23,988 nucleotides of DNA from NCBI GenBank assembly GCA_009801015.1, contig VHZZ01003986.1:1-23988 (forward strand), read 5' to 3'. The translations under genes were made by a program, and so were the position numbers. The stretch comes from Silene noctiflora. Its lineage: Eukaryota > Streptophyta > Magnoliopsida > Caryophyllales > Caryophyllaceae. How positions within the stretch are numbered: the first letter of the stretch is position 1; the number at the start of each line of letters is the position of its first letter. Below are positions 8,110-16,710 of this stretch, one piece after another. Below the pieces are notes generated by a model, which saw only the letters and a list, made by a program, of their open reading frames with translations, had not been told where the DNA came from and did not search any database.

Positions 8110-9140
8110 TTAGCCAAGGTTATTACAGTTTAAGTCTGGTGAGTTAGGTGGCTGAAAAACTAACTCAATATGAAATCCGTCTGAGTTTGTCGCGGCCATA
8201 AACTCAGGATCATCATTCTTTATGTGAGGCCTGACATTGTCTTGTTGTATGTAGATATACTTGCTTAAGCCTTCTGGCCAAACACTCTTAATTGCTGATA
8301 TTACTTGCTGAATTAGACATTCTTTTATGACTTGTTTTGTGATTGACTCTATTGGCTTAGTCTCTAATGTACCCCTTGGCCTATTTCTAATGGCCCTAGC
8401 TGATGGCACTTGATTTGTGAAGGGAAACATGCCTATTTTACCATCAAATAAACATTCCCCATCTGCTGAATAAATTGGTCTACTGACTGCACACATGAAC
8501 ATCACTTTTGTGATGTACTTCTTTGATTGACAGCTTATATATGGCAGCTCCTCCCCCTCCACAATATACACTTTCACATTGTCCTTTGTAACAAAGAACC
8601 ACTTTTCATCCATGTGTATTGTGTTGCTCATTTCAGTAAATATGATTTCATTGACTGGTACATTATTGAGATAAAAGAACTCATCAAGTACTTGTTTTAC
8701 AACTAATGACTTTAATGAGTAAAGTAACCTCTCATCCTTGTGCATATCACTGAGTTTAGGATGTAATGGGCTGTAATGAGGTTTAAGTAAGCCTTATTTT
8801 ACCCATGAATGGACTGTTCCTACTGAAACTCCACTATTCTCTGCAACTCTTGCAATTGTATCCCTAAGAGAATGGTCAAGTGATTTGATATGATCAAGAT
8901 TTGGTGGATTCTTTTCTTATTTTTGTTGCCTATCCTCCCAGATTTTACATTTAATTTCTGCCCTACTAACCTTAGTTGTTTGACAAGTTTCCATATGTTT
9001 CTTATGCTTCTTTGACTCACAGTGAACCTTGCAGCAACTTTTTTGATAGCTCCGTGAGAAAGTTTATCGTCTTGTGATTTTTCAAGCAAACAAATGGCGA
9101 CTTCAGCCCGTGTGTCTTCAGTCATGCATTTAAAGACCAT
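8110..9140 (-). pseudogene. Plant mariner transposase, inactivated
   Basis: The N-terminal part (9140 leftwards) has a helix-turn-helix-like region (GAIKKVAARFTVSQRSIRNIW). The catalytic part (8745-8110) has the first two motifs of the plant mariner DD39D class: IHMDEKWF and IYIQQDN, then QPPNSPDLN. Several lesions are visible. There is a frameshift near 8870-8920, so the second HTH (IARVAENSGVSVGTVHSW) is in a different frame. An in-frame TAA occurs near 8782-8784. The third catalytic Asp position (39 residues after the second Asp, residue 209 of the catalytic ORF) is Asn. A stop follows two codons later, removing the C-terminus. A further open stretch of about 45 codons (8106 to about 7967) in another frame may be C-terminal remains. 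The gene would have mobilised the enclosing element and possibly TA-flanked Stowaway MITEs. Confidence 0.87.
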
Positions 9141-9528
9141 GTTTTATTTTGGATTGTAATAAATTCTGTAAATGTAATTTTATGTAAAAAAGCCTTGTAA
9201 TTTTAAACCGAAAAATGTTTTCTGTTTTGGATTGTTGTAATTTTCCTTTGTAAAGTTTTTTTTTGTTGCCTTGTGGGTGAATGAGGGTTGTAAATTTATG
9301 GTGAGGAGGACAATGTATTATGGGTACTTAGCATTGGGAGTTGACAGAAAAGGGGGAAGTTGACAGAAAATTGGGGGGAAAAATTGCCCAACTCATTTGG
9401 TGGGGTTTTCAAACTGTTGAGTTTTTTGGTGGGAAGATTACCTTTAATCAATCGACTAATGTCCCACTAATTTTTAATTAATAAAGCACTTTGCACATTT
9501 CCAATTGTACTTCTATTAATTTTTTAAG
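9141..9528. other. 5' flank of the mariner transposase, non-coding
   Basis: T/G-rich sequence with ttgtaattttt-type repeats and a doubled agttgacagaaaa (about 9339 and 9357). No ORF of note. It is probably the transposase promoter and leader, with the subterminal part cut by the Mutator-like MITE at 9529. Confidence 0.4.
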
Positions 9529-10202
9529 GGTGGTGCTCAATCATGGACATGATTTACTCAATCATGGACACAATTGACCATTTCACCCCTAACATTTCAA
9601 CATATCTTCGACAATATAACCAACTCTTTCAACTTTCTCCCTCCATTAACCACCACCCACAACCACCCACAACCACCGCCCCTCCCTCCACTACTCCACC
9701 GGCCACTCTCCTGCACACCGCTGATCGACCAACCCCGTCGGGTACCGCCAACCGCCCAGGCTCGCCGAAACCAAAACCCATGCCCACCCAGATCCGCCCC
9801 ACCCAACCTGCTGCCACCCTCTCTCGCCACCTTGCACTGCCGACAACCACCCCTTTCTGTCGCCTCCCTGCACGACCGACTACCGGCCTCCGCCTCCTCC
9901 ACCACCCTAGCCATCCTTTCCCACAACCCTAATTTGCATATATCTAACTTTATTAACCCTAAATTAATTTAATCTCCTTAATTTCTTATAATTGATGCAT
10001 GAATAACCAAGTTATTAGTTGATTAATGAGAGAAATAANATTCATACGTGATTAATTTGGTTATAATTTGATTAATTTGGAGAGGAGAGAGAGTGAGGGG
10101 GAGAAATTTTTTCATTGTTTTTGAGAAGAAGGGCAAGGTAAGGAAAAATAATGAAAAAAGTACATGAAAAGAGTAAAACTCGTACTTGAAAGAGCAACTA
10201 CG
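9529..10202. mobile_element. Non-autonomous Mutator-like element with GC-rich core
   Basis: The left terminus (GGTGGTGCTCAATCATGG...) and the reverse complement of the right terminus (CGTAGTTGCTCTTTCAAG...) align over about 43 bp, both with an inner TTTACTC. The flanks are TTTTTTAAG (9520-9528) and TTTTTTAAT (10203-10211), a 9-bp target duplication with one mismatch, which is Mutator-like. The core at 9640-9925 is GC-rich and Pro/Thr-codon-rich, open in several frames on both strands without a recognisable protein. It may be captured host DNA (Pack-MULE style) or low-complexity sequence. One ambiguous base (n) is at 10039. Confidence 0.68.
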
Positions 10203-10267
10203 TTTTTTAATATTGCCTTAATTGTAGTGCATTTCACAAATAGGTAAAGTGGAATGGAATGGAGTAG

Positions 10268-11722
10268 TATTCAACAAAAATGTATGTATAAAAATAATTG
10301 AAATGGAAGAAGTATAATAAATGATAACAATAATGGGTGTGTCGTACTGAATCCGCTTCGCACCCGACCTAAATTCAAATGCGAGGGTTGTACTGAATCT
10401 GCTTCAAGTGGAATTAGAGATGGTACAATTGGCATGTCACGAACAACCCGACCTAACACCAAAGCTAATAATCTGAGATTCACTCAGTAATTCGAATTGA
10501 CCCGAATTACCCGTCCCGAAAAGATCTTGCGCTATTGTTCAACTTTCAATAATGCAAACTAATATTGTTCAACTTTCAATAATGCAAACTAATCATGTCC
10601 GCAAAGCACTTGATAATAAAAGATCTAATAATGACCCGAAAACCCGCCATTCACACCCGACCCAATCCGACTTGAGTTTTTGCAAAACCAAAATGATCCC
10701 GGTCTGAACTGACCCAACCCGATTGACTCCCGTGTAAGGTCTAGGTGGAATGATATGGCTAGGCTAACATGGTATTAAATACCGTACTCGTCATGAGTTT
10801 TGAGCTAAGGGAAATTCTGCTTGTGAAGATGTTACAAGACCTGCATTTGAATAAATGTGTGTGTGTGTATGGATTTAGAGCTCAACTTGAGGTCCTCAAC
10901 CCGTCACATGGTTCTGGAAACATTAATCTGTCGTAGTTGGTCGTAGCCTGTAGGACGGGTATAGATATCAGATTTGCAAAAGAGCCTACATTCACACTTT
11001 ATCCTTACGAGAAAAAATCATGGTTGGGATTTTTGTTTTACTTTAACAAACATATAATTGAAAAATATATCGGTCATCATAATAACATAATCCGTACTAA
11101 AATAAAACTAGTTGTTGCAAGTACATAGACGATCATGGTTGGGCTTTCTGTTATTGTAACTTTGTAAAGTCTCATTCAGCAACTCAAATGTTTTGCTATA
11201 TAACACCCTTTTCTATTGATGCAGTCAAGTTATGCTGCAAATTACCATATATTGATGTACACCTACTAGTTTCCGATCCTACACCACCAAATAGTAATGC
11301 TGCTTTCAAGTTCCTCGTATTCAGGATGTAGCATATCCGTCTCAAGGAAAACCTATTTTAATCAAGGTTACTTACCGCAACAACTACTTGTAAACAAGTT
11401 TGCCTATAATTATAATTTGATAAACAACACATTGATTAACATGTGCACTTAGCTACCAGTCTACGCCGTTTAGCATTCAAACAATTGTGTACACAGATTG
11501 ACGCATGGGGCGCGATGCACCAACTAGTATTCCGTAACTAGGACAACAAACATCCACAAATTAAATTAGGAGGAGATTAAGCACATATTCGACATGCTGA
11601 ACACAACTAGGAAACTGATTCACAAAATACAATCAATGTCGATCGGGTCGGTAAAACGATTCGAGTTCATAATTAGAGAGACAAAATCTCACTAACAAAA
11701 AACCAATTACATAAAATGAAAT
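10268..11722. other. Intergenic stretch without a supported gene
   Basis: It contains cccgaccc/cccgaa-rich low-complexity sequence (10350-10720), a doubled gtactgaatc(c/t)gcttc (about 10343 and 10391), a short GT run (10855-10868), and unremarkable AT-rich DNA. No ORF here has recognisable domains or splice-linked exons. Confidence 0.5.
10533..10592. repeat. Perfect 30-bp tandem duplication
   Basis: The unit tattgttcaactttcaataa... occurs twice, at 10533-10562 and 10563-10592, with no mismatch. This suggests a recent slippage-type duplication. Confidence 0.95.
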
Positions 11723-11723
11723 C

Positions 11724-11822
11724 ACTGCTCCGTCCCAATTATTTGTTTACCTTTGATTAAAGTAACCCTCACGAATCACAATGAATATAAAAGGTAAATA
11801 AATGACCGAGACGGCGAGAGAG
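11724..11822. mobile_element. Degenerate Stowaway-type MITE
   Basis: The left end (CTGCTCCGTCCCAATTATTT) and the reverse complement of the right end (CTCTCTCGCCGTCTCGGTCA) both lead into TTTACCTTT, and the arms pair over about 30 bp with mismatches. The right flank keeps TA. The left TA is not evident, so the exact end is uncertain. Confidence 0.6.
11786..11794 (+). promoter_or_regulatory. TATA box inside the Stowaway MITE
   Basis: TATAAAAGG is a close match to the plant consensus. It lies 89 bp upstream of the ATG at 11875, predicting a leader of about 55-60 nt. Use in vivo is not shown. Confidence 0.4.
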
Positions 11823-11874
11823 TACATATTGGTATCAGAAGTTACAGCCGCAGAAGAGGAAGAAGCAGCAAAGC

Positions 11875-12117
11875 ATGGAGACCAAAGCGACAGACTCAAA
11901 CGCCATTATAAGGGACCACAAGAACTCGTCAACAACGCCGTTGAAACTGTATGGGTCCCACCGTAACTGTCTTAGGTATCCGAATCCAGACCCCAACCCG
12001 AAACCGGACCAGGTGGTTGGAGATAGGTATGAGAATCGGTGGCCCACCCACCTGACTGTACCCCACCACTCCAACGCCATCAAACCCTCTTACACTCCTC
12101 CTACTAGGAATAATTGA
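11875..12117 (+). CDS. Unrecognised 80-residue ORF (hypothetical)
   Basis: The ATG is in good context (agcaaagcATGGAG), with a canonical TATA box 89 bp upstream and a purine-rich leader. The product is hydrophilic, rich in Pro, Asn, Arg and His, with a PNPDPNPKPD stretch (residues about 36-45). It has no signal peptide or membrane segment, and I know no family for it. An antisense ORF of similar length overlaps, so the openness may partly reflect the local GC content. It could be a small gene, a captured fragment, or the first exon of something decayed. No downstream exon was found before the Helitron. Confidence 0.33.
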   Translation: METKATDSNAIIRDHKNSSTTPLKLYGSHRNCLRYPNPDPNPKPDQVVGDRYENRWPTHLTVPHHSNAIKPSYTPPTRNN

Positions 12118-12324
12118 CAGGATATTTTGTACAAGGTGTGAGATTTTTTTCTGGGTTTTTTTGGAGTTGTCAGTAATTTACGGAAATTTGAATAAATTGG
12201 GGGAGAAAAATTAATAGAGTAATTGGTTGTAGGGTCGGCCGAGTTATGTTTTCCACCAGAAATTATTGCCCAATCAATTTATCACAAATTCTCGTTCGTG
12301 AAACGGTTTAATATCCGTCTCAGA

Positions 12325-12659
12325 TCCCCTATATACTAAAAGATTACCACATTTCTAAATTCTCCCGCTTAAATTTCTCGCCTAAATGATATTTTACTTG
12401 ACAATATTTATTTTCTAATTAATTAGTCTTCACTATCTATATTTACTATTAAACAATATTTATCTCCTAATTAATTTTGTAATATCTATCATGGTTTAAC
12501 TTTTGCATAAATGAGACTAATAAAATATTTCCTCGGGATTATATATGCAAATTTCTACTTTTTTTTTAAATGGAGATAAACTGCATTAGTTTAATTAATT
12601 GTCAAATTATCTAATATTTGTATCTAAAATACTGTGCAATTGCACGAGAGCTATACTAG
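12325..12659 (+). mobile_element. Short non-autonomous Helitron
   Basis: The element starts TCCCCTATATACTAA after A (12324) and ends ...CTATACTAG before T (12660), fitting the A|TC...CTRR|T rule. A 12-bp palindrome GTGCAATTGCAC (12634-12645) sits 10 nt before the terminal CTAG, as expected for the 3' hairpin. The length is 335 bp, AT-rich, non-coding, with no target duplication. Confidence 0.75.
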
Positions 12660-12660
12660 T

Positions 12661-13019
12661 AAGAAAATAACTAAAATACACTCTGTATAAATTTTTTCAA
12701 AAAAAATGTACTCCATATAAAAAAGTTACCTATCAGTTTGTTGTTAAAAAAATATAATTTTAGTTATAACTCTTTGTCATAAAATGGTCACTTTTTAATA
12801 TAAAATTTACAGCCAATTTATCGTTTCTTCCATATTCTATTTAGCTGCACAAATTTTTTTAGTAACGGTGAAAGTAATAGGTGAATTAAAGTTGGAATAA
12901 TAATTTAAACTAGATATGTGAAAGGAAGACCATATATTCTTACCTCTTGAACAACTACACGTGGATAACGTTATCGTATTTGTCATATACAGAGAATATT
13001 TAAAATGTGGTCAATAATA
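12661..13019. other. AT-rich spacer, nothing identified
   Basis: The sequence holds A/T runs and short ttt/aaa tracts only. No ORF, inverted termini or recognisable family. Confidence 0.5.
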
Positions 13020-13126
13020 CTCCTGTCATTCCAGTCAATAATTTACATTTGCTTTATTTATCCCTTAAAAAATAAGCAAATATAAACTATTTACCATGAT
13101 AAAGAAAGTCTAGAATAGAAAAGGAG
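13020..13126. mobile_element. Degenerate Stowaway-type MITE
   Basis: The left CTCCTGTCATTCCAG and the reverse complement of the right (CTCCTTTTCTATTCTAGA) are followed on both sides by a converging ..TTTACATTTGC / ..TTTATATTTGC. TA precedes the left end. Arms are imperfect. Confidence 0.5.
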
Positions 13127-13346
13127 AGCATTTTAATTTTGATGAGCTACCAATCAATCATGGATAATGTTTGTTTGAACTTTTTTAGTATTAAATTTTA
13201 GAAAATACAATAATTTGGGAAATAATCGAGAAAAAATGAGATATTATATAAGATGAATATAAGCGCCAAATGTTATATAAGACAATCTCGTACGTAATTT
13301 GTTACAAAACCTCTCACTTTACAAGCAATTTTCATGTTGTTTTATA

Positions 13347-13413
13347 CTTCATCTGTTTCAATGAATAATTTACAAATAAAGTAAATATGAACCATTGATC
13401 GAAATAAAGTGAG
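13347..13413. mobile_element. Small degenerate Stowaway-type MITE
   Basis: About 67 bp between TA dinucleotides (13345-13346, 13414-13415). The left arm CTTCATCTGTTTCAATGAA and the inverted right arm CTCACTTTATTTCGATCAA pair only loosely. The internal ..atttac..taaag..gtaaatat resembles other Stowaways here. Confidence 0.4.
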
Positions 13414-14518
13414 TATTATCGGTTGGTGTTTGTTGAGGTGTATCACGAATTTGACGATGTTGATATATTGTACAATTATACGCTATGACACTCATATATG
13501 GATATACAGATTACAGTATACTGTGTCTTGAGAGAATTTTTCATGTTTTAAAGGGATAAAGGGATGGAGGTACACGTTATCGTGCTGTTTTTGTATGATT
13601 TGATCTCCACTTTGGATATCAACTTACAAGTACTTTATTTGGACTTTTCGAATTCTTTGGATCAAACTCCAGGTAAGACTTGTTTAATTTACTGTTTGGA
13701 ATTAGTTTAGGGGGTTCAAATCTGTTGGCGCCCCGATTAAAATTTAAGTTTTTGAGCCCTGCTTTAAAAATTATAGTATGACTTTTATTATTATTAAACT
13801 CAAAATATTACAACATAACTCGAAAACATTAATATGAGCTCGAAAAAATTTGAGTTTTAACATCAAAAAATTAAAATGTAACTTATAATAAATTTTATAA
13901 AACTCAGAAAAAATACACACAAACTCAGGTATGTATAATTCTTTTTTCCAAGTTGGATTAATATGTTGTTTTTCTTGTGTATATCATCGGATTTAATTTG
14001 GAATCGAGTTGGTAAAATTCTCTTCACGAGTTTTACCATGGCTCTGATGTTAAAGTTCAAACCTAAACCTTTTTATTTATGTGTGTAACAAATTAACAAC
14101 TTGTTTTTTTTATTGGGATTAATTGTGTTGTTTATGTGGTCATGAACTCTTAATAAACATTACAATGTTAGATAAGAACCTCTGTTAAATAGGTTTGGCT
14201 GGCGGTAACTGATCAAATTTAGTGTTTAGGGTTTGTTCAACAAGGTGTTAATTAGACAAGTTACCAAAGTTTGGTTCAAAATTAGCTCCGTTTTCACAAA
14301 GTTCAAATAAAGTAAATATTAATTTTAAAAAGTAAATCTTAAAGTAGGTAAATGTTAATTTTAACTAAAGTAGGTCTACATATTTTTATTCGCTTCATTG
14401 ACATCTTAGATGCTCCATATATATGAGATTATCGACAACCCAATTTCGAATATTGATCCAAAAAGCAAATCAAATGCTATTTATAATTTGGTTGGACTAC
14501 ACTTATTTACGGATCTAT
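13414..14518. other. AT-rich spacer without a supported gene
   Basis: No coding region, inverted termini or tandem array could be supported. The short ORFs here are low-complexity AT translations. Confidence 0.5.
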
Positions 14519-14521
14519 TTA

Positions 14522-14840
14522 GGCCTCGTTTGGTTGCCCTTTCAATAATTCATGGAAAAATTAAAATCTCATGAATTGTAAAAAGGGGAGGATGTTTGGT
14601 TGCCAATTTTTTGGCAAAATGTAGGCATTCAATTCTCCTAGGAATTTTGAATGCCTACGTAATGGTGAAGTTGAACTACCTAGCATCTCCTACGTAGTTC
14701 ACAACTCCTGTGGAATTCAACTCCCACATGCGCAACCAAACGACTTTCCCGAATTCATGTGAATGTGTATACAGCAAAACAATTCACGTGAATTTGAAAT
14801 TCCGGTATTAGTTGAATTCCTTGATGAACCAAACGAGGCC
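14522..14840. mobile_element. Tourist/PIF-Harbinger MITE
   Basis: Perfect 14-bp termini GGCCTCGTTTGGTT and AACCAAACGAGGCC enclose a 319-bp non-coding element. Flanks are TTA at 14519-14521 and 14841-14843, the 3-bp target duplication of PIF/Harbinger elements. Inside lies a hairpin (14621-14658) with 12-bp perfect arms GTAGGCATTCAA / TTGAATGCCTAC. The good preservation suggests a relatively recent insertion. Confidence 0.92.
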
Positions 14841-14964
14841 TTAGAATTATAAATCAAATACTCCACACTTGTAAACTAAAATTACAAAGTGTCAAGTCTA
14901 ATTTTCAATGACTCTCCTTTAACTAATTAAGTTAAACCAAATTATTTACAGTGCTATTGTTTTA

Positions 14965-15190
14965 TACCTTTCTCCATCTCTTCGTTAGGTGTTGAGAACA
15001 AATTTTATTTCCTTGTTCAAGTGGATTCGTAAATTTTGTGTGTCTTAGGATGTCGGGGCACGTACTGGTATTCATAATTTTACTAGACTTAGCTTTTCTA
15101 TTGCTGAGAGAATAGGGGCCCAGATAGTATCTCGTATGCCCGTTAATTTCTTGTAAAATTGTTTGTGATCTTAATAAAAGTTGTGTTATG
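14965..15190 (+). pseudogene. LINE-like reverse-transcriptase ORF, 3' end, copy 1
   Basis: The conceptual plus-strand product over 14990-15155 contains WIRKF, a D-V-G-A-R motif, FTRLSFSIAERIGAQIVSR and PVNFL then stop, with an internal stop. It matches 15790-15995 closely. After the stop come aataaaa (about 15172) and the AAC-rich tail, the arrangement of a LINE 3' end. I associate this C-terminal region with plant retroelement reverse-transcriptase proteins. That is recall, not a search. Confidence 0.5.
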
Positions 15191-15298
15191 TAACAACAAC
15201 AACAACAATAACAACAACAACAACAATAACAATAATAACAACAGTAATAACGATAACGATAACGATAACGATAACGATAACGATAACGATAACGATAA
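15191..15298. repeat. Compound microsatellite (AAC/AAT)n then (CGATAA)8
   Basis: An AAC/AAT-rich run (15191-15250) passes into eight perfect CGATAA units (15251-15298). The ORF that runs through it, giving poly-Asn and Asp-Asn repeats, is a by-product. It follows directly on the 3' end of retroelement copy 1, so it probably grew from the element's tail. Confidence 0.95.
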
Positions 15299-15304
15299 CA
15301 ATAA

Positions 15305-16112
15305 GAATCCTATTTATGGATTGAGGAAAACTATGAATGGACGGACTTACCGTAGTGTACTAAGCTATCGTCATGGTATTTCTTTGTTTTCGGTGTCTAG
15401 CCCGTATGTTCACGGGTCTTTGGTGGGGGCATTTACGGTGATCATACCGTGTCGTGTGCTGGGACTGTTGATATTAAGCATCGTCACAACCTTGTTCATG
15501 ACATCGTCTTAGATATTTGCTTCCGATCTAGGATTTCTGCTGGTAAGGAGTTGGATATTGGTTTGGTCGACGGACATTACAAGCCCCTATATACGCCTTG
15601 CGGATTTGTATCTTTATTCTTGGGACAAGGAGCGTGATATGTGTGTCGATCTGACTGAATCTTCACTTTGACTCAGTCTGGGATGTCCGACTTCATACCC
15701 GGACGTGTGGTGGTTGATGCGGCTCGGCGCAAATGTGTCAAGTATATATCGAGACTTATGTACGATGATGGACTATGATTTCTTACATTTTTCCTTCTCT
15801 TCACTTGACGAGTTAGAAACGGATTTTGTTGCCTTACTTAAACGGATACGAAAATTCTATGTGTTCTAAGATGTCGAAGATTGTGCTACGGCTCATATTT
15901 TTTCTAGGATTAGTTTTGCTATTGCAAAAGGAGTAGGGGTGAAGATAATATCTCGGTTGCCCGCTAATTTTTGGCGAAATCAGTTTTCTCTTCGATCCCT
16001 CGACATGTTGCAATTGTGGAAGTCTTAGTAGGGTGATCACACATGTGAATGGCCGCGTGCAGTCCCTATTTCCGGATTGGGGCAAACTTTGAACGGGATG
16101 AATTACCGGTGT
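15305..16112 (+). pseudogene. LINE-like reverse-transcriptase ORF remnants, copy 2 and start of copy 3
   Basis: Plus-strand pieces in shifting frames read: MNGRTYRSVLSYRHGISLFS, then SCAGTVDIKHRHNLVHDIV and ICFRSRISAGKELDIGLVDG (about 15450-15590), then YSWDKERDMCVDLTE (about 15615-15660), and after several stops FSRISFAIAKGVGVKIISR and PANF (about 15895-15990). This order is that of the cysteine/histidine-bearing C-terminal region following the reverse transcriptase in plant LINE-like proteins. At least three frameshifts and several stops make it dead. The sequence at 16064-16112 again resembles 15309-15360, so a third unit starts there and is cut by the LTR at 16113. Confidence 0.5.
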
Positions 16113-16710
16113 TGTAACATCCCCATTAATCGGGAGGCCTTCCCCAAGACCATCCTAGTCAATGACGGTGCTAAATGACTTGGTTTTCCAAGGTTGTAGT
16201 GCGATTAATCGAAATGGAAACAATTTAAGTAGACAAGTTTAACGTTAATTAGAGTTAATACATATTTAAGGAGCTAACTACAAATCCCAAGTATACAAAC
16301 TAAATATAAAGTGAAGTCTAAATATTTAATGACAAAAAATAGATAAGAAAAGTGATGACATGCTCCAAAGAGACTGCTCCAAGCCCCGACGCATCCAAAT
16401 CCACAAGATTACCTGTCAAACCACTGCTCCTCATATGATCGGAAATATCATATGGTTCACCACAAATATTTTAAAAACCTTTGATCTCAGTCTCAATAAT
16501 ACGAGGCGTACAATAGAGTGATTAAACAATATGAAATGCGGTATGATATGCAACATGAATGCGAGTAACATATGTAACAACCATCCGCCACCCCTACAAT
16601 ACAAATAGGTGACAGCATCGCATTGTCGCCCGCCACAAACAACGGGACCGTAGCCCGTAACAAAACACTAGATATGCACCCACAATGCCGAGCCTAGGCG
16701 CTAACCGAAA
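16113..16710 (-). mobile_element. Gypsy-type LTR A, truncated
   Basis: It starts TGTAACATCCCC and shares landmarks with LTR B in the same order: actgctcctca(t/c)atgatcgg, tctcaataata / tttcaataata, and ccgagcct(a/g)ggcgctaaccg. The last landmark falls at offset 575 here and 582 in LTR B. It stops where LTR B begins. Orientation is taken from LTR B. Confidence 0.55.

Larger units (their letters stand above)
4389..10264 (-). mobile_element. Mariner-like element (plant MLE) with nested insertions
   Basis: The left end reads TA|CTTCCTCCATTC. The reverse complement of the right end reads TA|CTCCATTCCATTC (up to 10264, or 10267 with the alternative TA). After this both ends run CCAC..TACCTAT, giving imperfect terminal repeats of about 28 bp with TA target duplication. 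The transposase at 8110-9140 (minus) is of the plant mariner class, which supports the boundaries. Subtracting a solo LTR (6418-7448) and a Mutator-like MITE (9529-10202) leaves about 4.2 kb, within the range I know for full-length plant MLEs. The element also carries an opposite-strand ORF (4934-5395). Boundary matching was done by eye and the repeats are diverged, so the left boundary is the weaker one. Confidence 0.65.

Noticed and set aside
9543..9972. Pro/Thr-rich ORFs (129 and 132 codons) and antisense Gly/Arg-rich ORFs
   Set aside because: Several frames on both strands are open because the core is GC-rich and poor in stop codons. No known protein is recognisable. Kept only as a capture candidate.
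11150..11400. Possible terminal exon around 11215-11345 (minus reading ETDMLHPEYEELE)
   Set aside because: It is short, with no supporting exon or splice partner and no family recognised.
15171..15300. Possible CRISPR-like or satellite array
   Set aside because: It is simple-sequence DNA with 3- and 6-bp units and no spacers, in a plant genome.
15159..15512. 117-codon ORF with poly-Asn and Asp-Asn repeats
   Set aside because: It is a microsatellite read in frame, then a frameshifted retroelement piece.
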